Shown: piece after piece, positions 35,740 through 45,450 of the stretch
Layout of the letters: each line of letters opens with the position of its first letter
How positions within the stretch are numbered: position 1 is the first letter of the stretch
NCBI GenBank assembly: GCA_028622995.1
Contig: JAJQJQ010000049.1
Location: 682,001-746,000, forward strand
DNA: 64,000 nt
Direction: 5' to 3'
Origin: Panagrolaimus kolymaensis
Lineage: Eukaryota > Nematoda > Chromadorea > Rhabditida > Panagrolaimidae
Position numbers and translations under genes: made by a program
Notes under the pieces: generated by a model
What the model saw: only the letters and a program-made list of their open reading frames with translations
Databases searched by the model: none
What the model was told of the DNA's origin: nothing

Positions 35740-37436
35740 TTAAAATAATTTATCACAGCAATAATAGTCATTTCCATTTTCGTTAAAAGGACGTCGAATA
35801 GCAACATGATAACCAGATGATGTTTTATGAACGAATGGCGAAATTTCACATGGTTTCTAAAATTACAAACATTTATTCATAGTAATATATTTGTAAAACC
35901 AAACCTCTAAAACTCCACTGTCCTTATTGAACTTCAAACATCTGCTTCCAACAATGCCAAATAATTCTGATAAAGGGAGTGAGAACTTCATCTTTATGAG
36001 ATTAATCATATGATAACCATATTTATCATTTGTAACAACATAAGTGTCTTTACCACATTCAGTTAACATTAAAAGTAGAATAAGACTATGGCTAAAATTT
36101 GCTTAATTAGATGAAAGCAAAAAAAGTTGGCAAACATACTGAGATCCGTTGGCTCGAAAACAAATAAGTCTCTTCAATTGTTTAAGTTCTTGAAACATGT
36201 CATCAGGCAAATCAAACTTTGAAATTAAACCAACAGCAGAAAAATTTGGTAAGATTTGATCTACGCAAGGTTGTAGGTATTGAATATTTGTAAATTTATG
36301 AGACCCTTCAACGTAACCATGAATAATATTGGGAACATCAACCAAACAAATAGGTGACGAACTTGAGTTTTCTTTTTTCCATTTCAATAACTCGTTTCCA
36401 CGTAATTGGAGCTTTTCAATTTCTTTTGATAGTACATTTTCCTCTTTTGCATATTCATATAGAGCATATGAAAGTTCAGCTAATCCTTTATCAGAGAGCG
36501 TAGGTTTTGGATCAAAATATGATGAACAATTAGGACATTTACGATCATCTCCAACTTCGACTTTTTGAAATGGTGGCAAATGAGATATTCTAAAAAACAA
36601 ATGAAAGGTACATAGAAATTAGCAAAAGAAACAAACTTATTAAACGGTTGAATAAAGTTTTCAGCAAAATCGATTGAAGGTTGATAATAATTGTAAGCCA
36701 ATGTATGCATAAATAATTGCAGAAGATTTAAAGCTTTCGTTGGCGATTCTTCAATCCATAGTAGCAATGCATTTAACATTGTAGCATCGTCGTAAACAAA
36801 AAACATAGGCGACTTAAATAATAATTCTACCACTTTTTTCATATCACGTTGTTGAAAAGCATGAGTAATGAGATCAAGATATTTAACTTTTTTTGTAATC
36901 GCGATTGAACTATTTGCTTTAACTAAATTATCATTTTCTTTTTTGCATTCCAACGATAAATTTGCAGTTTCCATGAGTAGTTCACTTGAAAATTGAGATG
37001 CTGATTCTTCAACCCATTTTAACAATTCATTTAACATTTTAGCTTCTTCGTAAACAAAAAACTCAGGAGATCGTTTATATAGTTCTCGAACTTCTTTCAA
37101 ATCACGTTGTTGAATAGCATGAGTAAAGAGACGAAGAAACATGGATTTATCAGAAATCATGATTGAACTATTTGGTTTAACCAAATCATCATTTTCTTTT
37201 TTGCTATCCAACGAAAGATTTGCAGTTTCCATGAGTAGTTCACTTGAAAATTGAGATGGTTGCATTTTTGAAGCATGATTAGATGAAGATTTAATTGCTG
37301 GAAGACGACGAGAAAGTATCATTTGTTGATTGCAAATCATTCCTTTGGTAATTTCTTCTTTACATATTTGAAATTTCTGCTTTCTTATAGAAACATTGAA
37401 CATATGAAACAGGATATTTCTTTTATTTGTAATCAT
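35740..37436 (-). CDS. NYN/PIN-like (Zc3h12a-type) domain protein with tandem N-terminal repeats
   Basis: Exons 37436-36637, 36589-36140, 36091-35905 and 35856-35740, in phase, about 517 residues. The N-terminal half has two repeats of about 86 residues (about 62-145 and 148-231), each opening SQFSSELLMETANLSL and ending in a helix with LLKWVEES or LLLWIEES. A half zinc-ribbon (CPNCSSYF) follows. The C-terminal half resembles Regnase-type NYN RNases: ICLVDVPNIIHGYVEGSHKF (first Asp, then Asn and His-Gly) and TYVVTNDKYGYH (the Asn-Asp strand). Between them, where Regnase has an Asp-Asp pair, this protein reads Ser-His-His-Ser, so nuclease activity may be lost. The first ATG is at 37436, but an upstream exon cannot be excluded because a good donor-like sequence lies there. 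Confidence 0.65.
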
Positions 37437-37600
37437 CACTTACTTGAATTACAAATGACAAGTTTGATGAGAGAATTGAAAAGGATTAGCTTGAAACTTA
37501 GAAACGTTTGCAAAAATAAAGTTGCGACTCGATTTGCATTGTCAAAAGAAAACATTATGCCAAAAAAAAACTTATTTACTGTTCCTTCATTTTAGCTTTA

Positions 37601-37608
37601 GTTTTGGT
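37601..37608. repeat. Target-site duplication, left copy
   Basis: GTTTTGGT directly before the terminal repeat TAGGGTTG. The identical octamer is at 38424-38431. Confidence 0.9.
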
Positions 37609-38423
37609 TAGGGTTGCGCCTCGGTAAATTTACCGGTAATTTACCGGTCAATTTACCGGTAATTTACCGGTCAATTTACCGGTAAATTTACTGGTAAATT
37701 TACCACTAAAAAAATCTCCTTGGTAAATCGGTAAATTGGTAAATTTACCGTTCAAAAAATCGCCTTTTTACATTGGTAAATCTTGTTTTTCTTTTGAAAA
37801 ATTTCAAATATTGGTCGAAAAAGCCGTTTGTTTTTAGCTTTTGAAGTATAAAAAATTGTTTTCAATTACCTTAAAATGTGTTTTTCTTATTTCACTTTTC
37901 TCACCAAATCTCTAAATTTAGATTTTGAAATTTATTTATTGTTTTAAAAAATGCCTCACAAAAAAGTTTTATTAAACCCAACCACAAGTTATTCAAATTA
38001 ATTGAAGGAAAAATTGCTCCAATATTTGAATATCCTGAAAAAAGCTCAGAAGATAGCTCAGGTGACAATTTAGGAGAAATGGTTGTCTCTTCTGATGCAT
38101 CATCAGCTGGTAAAAAAAGGGATAAATAATTAATTTGTTTTACCTTTTCATTCACTCTTAAAAAATCTATTTTTTTTTTAATATAAATAATATAATCTTC
38201 CCTCCTAATTTCATAACTTTTCTCGCATTTGCTTTAACGAAATTGATAGTAAAATAAATAAAATACTTTTATTTTATATGATTTTTAAATAAAACCATTT
38301 TAAATATGTATATTATTGTGTTTTTAGTCAATTTACCAATTTACCGATTTACCAGTAAATTTACCGGTAAATTTACCGGTAAATTTACCGATTTTTGATT
38401 TACCGGTAAATTTAACAACCCTA
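37609..38423. mobile_element. Non-autonomous hAT element with TTACCGGTAAA arrays
   Basis: The 815-bp element starts TAGGGTTG and ends CAACCCTA, perfect 8-bp inverted ends that fit the hAT consensus YARNG. Flanks are an exact 8-bp duplication. Both ends carry clustered, partly palindromic copies of TTACCGGTAAATTT (37621-37715 and 38331-38412), which look like subterminal transposase-binding arrays. The interior has no transposase and only one short acidic frame (minus, 37901-38155). It sits about 170 bp upstream of the NYN gene start, where it may affect expression. Confidence 0.88.
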
Positions 38424-38431
38424 GTTTTGGT
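38424..38431. repeat. Target-site duplication, right copy
   Basis: GTTTTGGT, identical to 37601-37608, directly after the right inverted end. Confidence 0.9.
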
Positions 38432-40043
38432 TTATTTTTTTGTTCAAAAAAAAATTTTTAATTTTTAGATATTTGTTTAGCCATTTTCTTTTATTATCAT
38501 TTCCAATAAAAAAAAAACTATGATAAGAGAATTTCAAAAATAAAGAAGTTGTAACGCCTTCAATCAACCAATCCTTTAACCTTTTCGGACCGACCTCTTT
38601 CCAACCAAGTTAGTTAGTTGACGCTTTCTCGTTGTTTTAGTTTTTTAGTCTTAAATCTCTTTTATAATTTTATTTATCAACCGGTCGAATATCTTGTTGC
38701 TAAACATGCTTCCAATTCAAGCGTTGCCTATTTTTCACTTAAAACGGGCGTGCTTTTTTTCTCGAAAATTTAGTTGAATGTATTTATTGGAAAATCATCG
38801 AAAAAATTGGAAATAAAAAGAAGCGCTTTTAAAAAATTACCTTTAAACTTTTTTTAAACTTTTTCTTTCATCGCTATTTTTTTTGCTATCAATAATAAAA
38901 TTACATAACTTCGGAATCATTTTTTTTTTAAATAATCAAATTGTTTGTAGTTTATATTATTATTTTTATTGTTCTTATTTTGTGCTTTTCTCTTTTTTCA
39001 AGAGCGTTTCTCTTCTCCACAAATTTTTTTCTTCATCCAAAGGTTTAATTTATTTTATTTAACCAACAAGTCAAAGTCAAGCAAGCAAGCAAGCAAGAAA
39101 GAAACTAAGCAACTAACTCAAATCACAAAAGTGACACAAAATTCATGTGAACGGAGAGAGTCGAAGGAAACAAACAAACGTGTAAAATTTTGATTAGCAA
39201 ACGACGTAAAATAAATGATGAAAAAAAAACCAAAAAGTTTACCCCTTTTTCTTTTTCTTTTCTTTTTTTTCGTTGTCAACCTACCTCCCTAAATTATTTG
39301 CAGGTGTCTGCTGATGGCTGCTGATATGAGAATGGTTTTTGTTGGGCTTTTTATAGACCTTTTTTTTCTTGCACTTTTTTCATAATGCTTTTGGAACTTT
39401 AATTCAAGCTTCTTTTTTTTTTTGCAGAAACTTCTCCCATTTTTTGCGAATGAAATTTATTTGTCGTTTCGTAGATATTATCCAAAACATTTTTTATTTA
39501 AAGTTTCTCCACAAAAATCTTAAATTTTTTGATCTAAAACTAAAAAATAGTTTTTATTTGCTAAATTTTACAATTTTTATTAATCCAGCAGATTTTTTTA
39601 TGATCAAAAGATTGGTGGAAAAAAAGTAATTTTTTTATGTCTTTTATTTTCAAAGCAAAAAATCCTTTAATATTTTTTTGTTCTTCTGATTTTTAAAGAT
39701 GCATCATACTTTTTACCTTATGACATCCTCTAATTGCCATTAATTATTTTTTTGTTCCGAAACAATCTATATAGAGTTGGCTTCAATCTTCAAATCAAAA
39801 ATCATTAATTCATACATATTGCTTTATAGGAAAAATAATCTATCTCAATCTATAAATAATAATATTTCTAAGTTGTTACTCTAATAATGAATAAAAGAAA
39901 TCAAATATTTTTTTAAATAAAATAATAATGAAGTTAGTGAATGAATGAGTGAGAAAAAATAAAAGAAGGAATGATGTATGATGCCATCAACCAACCAACA
40001 AACTAACTTATGTATGTACTACCCTTTTTTGGGTGCTGTTGTT
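38432..40043. other. Intergenic, AT-rich
   Basis: Upstream DNA with poly-T tracts and a short AAGC microsatellite (39076-39098). No domain-bearing frame or RNA gene seen. Confidence 0.6.
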
Positions 40044-40051
40044 GTTGCTAG
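40044..40051. repeat. Target-site duplication, left copy
   Basis: GTTGCTAG directly before TAGACATGGCTC. The identical octamer is at 40586-40593. Confidence 0.9.
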
Positions 40052-40585
40052 TAGACATGGCTCGAGGCCCTAAAGCCCGGCCCAGCCCCGGCCCGGCCCG
40101 GCCCTAAGGCCGGGCCAGGGCCCAAAAATTTTAGATCGGGGCCGGGCCGGGCCTGAAGCTGGGCCCCGGCAAAGCCCTGAGAAAATTTTTTTTATACAAA
40201 ATTAAGAAAAATTTTAATAAAATCGGATTTAAATGGTCAAACTTTCCCCAAAGTAATGAATTTTCATCAATTTTTATCTAAATTTTCTTAAAATAATCCT
40301 TTTTTTAACAATAAGAATTTTTATAAAAATAATTTTTAATATTCTTTAGTGGTTTTTTAATCAAATAACTAAATTTATAATTCATTAATTACGTAAAAAA
40401 GTATTTCACATTAAAAAAAACTACCTTTTTCCCATTTTTGACCTTTTAAAATTTTTTTGACAATTTTTCTCAAAGCCCGGCCCAGCCCTGGCCCGGCCCG
40501 GCCCTAGGGCCCGGACGGGCCCAAGCCAAATTCTTCAGGGCCGGGCCGGGCCGGGCCCAAAAATTTGGGCCCTGAGCCATGTCTA
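40052..40585. mobile_element. Non-autonomous hAT-type element with GGCCCGG-rich ends
   Basis: The 534-bp element has perfect 12-bp terminal inverted repeats (TAGACATGGCTC) and an exact 8-bp duplication. Both ends are strings of GGGCCGGGCC/GGCCCGG (40064-40175 and 40475-40575), strongly GC-rich in an AT-rich genome and able to pair with each other. The interior is plain AT-rich DNA without coding capacity. The 8-bp duplication assigns it to the hAT group; the terminal TAGAC deviates slightly from YARNG. Confidence 0.9.
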
Positions 40586-40593
40586 GTTGCTAG
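40586..40593. repeat. Target-site duplication, right copy
   Basis: GTTGCTAG, identical to 40044-40051. Confidence 0.9.
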
Positions 40594-41793
40594 TGTTTTT
40601 TTTCTTACAACTTTCTCTCGAGTTTTTATTTTAATTTTATTTTTATTTTTTGTAAATAAATAAATATGAAAAAGATTTATTTTGTCATCCAAAAAAATTC
40701 AAAATAGCATACGCGATGATTCATTTGAACCTTAAAAAACGGTTTATTTATTTTTTCCTCCATTTTTTGAATCGGTTTAAAAAACTTTTTGATTTGATTT
40801 TTTGAACTAAAACTTTAATATTAGTTTTATTGTTTCAAAATTTTTGAGGTCTGGTATTTTAAGGATTTAAAAACCAAATTTTGCGAGAGCTTTAAAAAAG
40901 GTTATTTATGTTTTTAATGAATAAGTAATTACCAAGAATCTCGCAACCAAATATATTTTTATCACTTTTTTCCAAAAATTTTCTGGCATCGGTATTTTCT
41001 TAAAACAAAATATTGATTATTTCTTCTTCTTTCCTCTTAAATTTTTTTTTGTCTTCAAAAAAATATTATTACATCAATTTATCTATCTATCTAACTAACA
41101 ACCATAGATAGATAGATACATATTTAACATAGAAGAAGAACGTGAGTGATGTTTGACACTACTTTCATTCCTCCTTTTTTTGTGCTGTTGTTTGACGACG
41201 ACGACAATCACAAATAAAAAAAAACACTATCTCTCTTCTTTTTTCTTTTCTTTTTTTTTCATTCATTCATTGACTTTCTTTTTTTTTTTACTGGATCTTT
41301 GTTCCCATTGGTTTAGTTTAGTTTTGTTAAATTTTGTTTAAAACAAAAAGGGCAAAGAAAAAAGAAGATGCGTTCCTAGGTAATTTTTTAACTTTATTTA
41401 TTTATAAACTTTGGGCTTTTTTATTTTTGAGTGTTGGCGACTAAAATAAGCTTTATGGAATTTTATATATAAACCATCGAAATCGAATTCTATATATTTT
41501 TTGTTGTTGGTGGAATTTAATGGAATCGTTTTCTTGTTGTATGATTTATTTTTAAAACGTTTTTCTATTATTACCTTTTTGTTTTTTGAAATATTTTCGA
41601 AATTCATTGCATTTCGTGATAAATGTTTTATTCATAAATATCCTACCTTTTAAAAACCCTTAAAAAACGCGGAGTCTCGCCGTGAAATTTTTTAGTTTTT
41701 ACCTTAATAATTTTTGTTTAAATTCTCGTCGTCTAAATAAATGAGTTTAACAAAATTACTAATTTCCAGATAAAATTCATTCATAAAATAAAA
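40594..41793. other. Upstream region of nuclear receptor 2
   Basis: AT-rich DNA with a small inverted microsatellite (TATC run near 41080-41092 and TAGA run near 41105-41117, able to form a hairpin). No gene seen. Confidence 0.55.
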
Positions 41794-44053
41794 ATGATAC
41801 GAAAAGAAATTCGAGCTTGTCGCAAAGCGGCTGTAAATGAACTCTGTCGAGTTTGTCAAGATTCTGCACACGGGTTTCATTTTGGTGTTATGGTTTGTCG
41901 AGCTTGTGCGGCATTCTTTCGTCGAACCATAGCTTTAAATATGTCATATCATTGTCGATTTGATAAAGAATGTCAAATCGATAAATGTAAGTCAGTCAGT
42001 TTTTTGGGGGGAATGATGCAAAAATTAAAATTATCATTTTTTTAATACCATCGTTTTTGATGATTTTTATCACGTTTCTCCTATTCCATTTTTCCCCTGA
42101 TGATTTTTGTTTATTGACGTCATAAATTGAAAAGAAAAAAATGATTTTAAATCAGACAAAAAAAAAGTTGACGTTTGTTTTAAACAAAAAAATTTGATTT
42201 CGAAATAGATCAATTTTTTGTTTTGTTTGTTTGGATTATGCTAGTCAGAGAAAGTAAAGTTTTTTTTTCTGGAGAAAGAAAGAATTGTTGATTGTTTAGA
42301 CAACTGCAGCTGCATTTTTTTTATTTCTGCAAATTAAAAAGCATAGATTTAAAAAAAACATTTTTTGCAACTTCTATTTTTTTTTCTTAGTTATAAAAAT
42401 CAATCAGAAATTAAATAATACCAAATTAGTTTTCAAAGTTTCATAGAAAAGATTTTCGATATTTTTTTAAACAAAAAAATGAAAGAATTTTTTTAAAACT
42501 TTTCATTTCAAAATGAACTTTGAAAAGGCGCGAATATGCAAATGTAAACTTTTTATTGAAAAAAATGGGTTTAAAAAATTTTATTTCTTACAAAAAAAGA
42601 TTTTATAATTTATTTTTCCTTTATTTTTTAGCCATTCGATGCATGTGTCGAGCATGTCGACATACCAAATGCATTACAGTTGGAATGAAACCTGAATCCG
42701 TTCAACTTAATCGGGATACCATTGGTAAACAACAACAAAAGCAACAAAAATCGTCCTCAATTTCAAAAAATAATAGTAATCGTAAAAAAGAATTTTCACC
42801 TGAGGATGATGAAGGAGGATTTATTCATCATCCATCTTTGCCAACAAATACTCATACTCCCATTCCACATGAACATTCTCCCTCTCCTCCATCCAATTCA
42901 CCACCGACGACGACAACAGATGATTCCGTAACACCAAATATTAGTGGAAGCGGCGGTAGTGGCAGTGGAATGACAACCATGTTAAATAGCAGCTTTATTA
43001 ATAATGGAACATCGACAACAATAACTTCGACTGCATTTAATTATGATGAAGCTGAATGGGAAGTATCAAATCGATTAAATATAATTTTTGAAGATGCATA
43101 TTTAAATCCTCGAACTTCCACTGATTTATCTATAATAGAACAATTTCAAGTGGGTTATCGACATTTATGCACCAAGAGACCTATGGTTCATCAAACAAGA
43201 TTCCTCGAAGTTAATCATGAAACTTTATCGGCGATGTCTGATGCAGAAATAGATCGAATATTTTTATCCAATTGGGAAGCATTAATTAAACAACATGAAA
43301 TTGAAATAGATTTAATTGCTGAACTTATGTCTTTTATTCGACCTTTTGTGGGATTACCCAAAGATCAAAGATGGCTTGTTTTTCGAACATTTTGGTTGCA
43401 TTTTCTTAAATTTGAACGTGCGTTTGATACCTATCGAGTACTTGGAGATAATCCTGAAGATAAACGAGTAATTATGTATAATGGACAAACATTAAATTTC
43501 TTTAGCATCATTTTTGGTGATAATGGTGAAAATAATAATCGTGAAGTTATTGGACGATTTCGGCAGTAAGTTTTTTGCTTTCCATTCTTTAGAAAAGTTT
43601 GCTTCTTCTCAATTGCTTCGAGTTTCAAAAATTTCGATTTACACATTTAAAATCCATTATTGTGTTTTCAGACATTACAGCCTCTTTCGCCCAGCTCATC
43701 AACTAATGCGAAAAGGCGTGGTTCAAACTTTAAAACATATCAAACCCACGGAAGTTGAATTTTGTGCCATGTGTTTGCATCTAATGTTTTTGCATCCGGG
43801 AATTGAGCAAATCTCCGAAGAAACTATTGAACTTGGAAATTATTGGAGGCAACAAGCTTTTCAAGAACTCCATGAATATTATGTTCGTGAATTGGGTTTA
43901 ACAAATTATGCATCAAGATTGGGTGAATTTATGGCACTTATGTCAATCGTGGAAAAAAATAGCATACAAAAGAGAGAAAATTTTAGAATTGCTGAAGTTT
44001 TTTCCATTTGTAAAGTTAGTCCATTGTTAATGACTTTTTATCGAGATCATTAG
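41794..44053 (+). CDS. Nuclear hormone receptor (nematode supplementary type) 2
   Basis: Transcription factor. Exons 41794-41986, 42632-43565 and 43672-44053, in phase, 502 residues. The DNA-binding domain runs from about residue 18 (CRVCQDSAHGFHFGVMVCRA) through FFRRT, crosses the first intron, and ends IRCMCRACRHTKCITVGM. The P-box CRACAA is the same as in the receptor at 25544. The hinge is long, with Gln, Ser, Pro and Gly-Ser runs. The ligand-binding domain includes LPKDQRWLVFRTFWLHFLKF, equivalent to the helix 3-5 signature of the other receptor, and ends near NFRIAEVFSICKVSPLLM. The first intron falls at the same place in the second finger as in receptor 1, so the two are relatives. The unusually long first intron (645 bp) may hold regulatory DNA. 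Confidence 0.92.
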
Positions 44054-44416
44054 GATGCTTTATCTTTGGTATCAGCAGCCATAACTAAATCTCATTTATC
44101 TTAGACTAACTTAGATAACTAGAACTCAGAAATACATAGGCACAAAAAATCGTTATTACTAGTTACTCTCTCTTATTATTAATCTCATTATTTGTAGTTG
44201 TTGTTGTTACTCATCCACTTTGAATACCTTTTTATAAAATAATAAAACAAGTTAAACAAAAACAACAACAAAAAGGTTAAATATATATATAAAAAGCAAA
44301 TAATGTATAAAGAAAATTTCAAAATATACATACAACAACATTAGAAAATTTTACACGCATACATATTTCGCTATGTTGAGAATTCATTCAGTCGACGGTG
44401 TTGTTGTTGTTCGTCA
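44054..44416. other. Convergent 3' flanks
   Basis: Short gap between the stop of receptor 2 and the stop of the histone-fold gene. An AATAAA motif near 44239-44244 could serve receptor 2. Confidence 0.5.
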
Positions 44417-45026
44417 TCAAGCATCTTCATCATCTTTCACATTTAATACAGCTTTCTTTATATCACCAAAAATATGACGAGGTGGAAAAATATCTAAAAA
44501 ACAAAGAACATAGTTATTTTATAGTTAGTGGTAAATGGAAAAAGTCACCTCGAAGTACCGCAATTGCTCGTCTTCTGTCTTTCTTCACAAAGGTTGAAAC
44601 GTTTTCATATCTGAGCAAATTGGATGTGGATTCTTTATAACCACCAGCAGCAAGTTCTTGAACTATCAATTCCTGAAATGTAAGTATTAGTATGTGAGAA
44701 AGAAGTACAATAATAAGAAGCATTGAATCAACAACAAGCAGCCTTCAAGTAACAAACAGAAAAATAATAAAACATAAACTTACAGCAGCTTTAGTTAATG
44801 CAATAAGAGCATCTTCATCAATAATAAATTCAGGAAATGCAGCTTTCAGTAATGCTCTCATTTTGGTTTGAGGTAAATCACATACTTCACGAATATACGA
44901 AATTCGTGGCTTTCCTTTCAATTTGCTAATGCTAACTTCATGTGATGATGACATTTTAACATCGTGTTGTTGATGTTGATGATGATGATGGTCCTCTTCT
45001 GAACTTGAATTTCTTTCTTCTTCCAT
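44417..45026 (-). CDS. CHRAC1/POLE4-like histone-fold protein
   Basis: Exons 45026-44784, 44672-44549 and 44493-44417, in phase, 147 residues. The N-terminus is acidic and His-rich (DHHHHQHQQHD). The histone fold starts at about residue 37 with GKPRISYIREVC and continues ALLKAAFPEFIIDEDALIAL, TKAAELIVQELAAGGYKEST and YENVSTFVK, ending AIAVLRDIFPPRHIFGD. The Pro-Glu before the second helix, the TKAAELIVQELA helix and the terminal aspartate-hydrophobic-Pro are typical of CHRAC1 and POLE4 (NF-YC/Dr1-like folds). Such proteins pair with POLE3/CHRAC17-type partners in chromatin remodelling or DNA polymerase epsilon. Choosing between CHRAC1 and POLE4 needs alignment. An alternative unspliced ending at 44514 is less likely because the spliced one completes the fold. 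Confidence 0.78.
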
Positions 45027-45450
45027 TTTTGATTGATTGATGATACAACGAGCAACAGCAGCAACTTTTGATTTGAAAAATGCCAACAACAAAAAAATGA
45101 ATCAAAGAAGAGAGATACGTTGAAATGAGTTTCTAAAAAATGAAGCAAATGAAGAAGCAAGTCAACAAATTTTTGGGCTTCAAGCTATCGCGTTAGGAGT
45201 GTCGAGGTTGAAGTGTATTCTCGTACTTTCGATGGAAATTTTTTTTGTTGATTGACTACCTTGCTTCCTTTTATTGCTTGCAACGTTTCTTTGAAAAGCA
45301 AAATGTATCATCGTCGTGTAAGATATCAAACAAAAGGGAAAACTTTTTGCAAAATTCATCAACTGTTTTTTACATAATTTTATTAATTCGAATAACAAGA
45401 AAAATGGTGAAATTACTACAACCAAAAAAACAAAAGTATTTAAAATTAAA
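45027..45450. other. Intergenic
   Basis: About 420 bp between the histone-fold gene start and the zinc-finger gene stop, both on the minus strand. No feature recognised. Confidence 0.5.

Noticed and set aside
37440..37600. Additional upstream exon of the NYN gene (minus, MFSFDNANRV...)
   Set aside because: It has a good GTAAGT donor but its phase does not match any acceptor before the known frame.
37621..37715. CRISPR-like or satellite array of TTACCGGTAAATTT
   Set aside because: Units are irregular, without spacers, and occur at both ends of a transposon with exact 8-bp duplication.
44514..44548. Unspliced end of the histone-fold gene
   Set aside because: Splicing to 44493 completes the expected last part of the fold (DIFPPRHIF) in phase, so the read-through stop is less likely.
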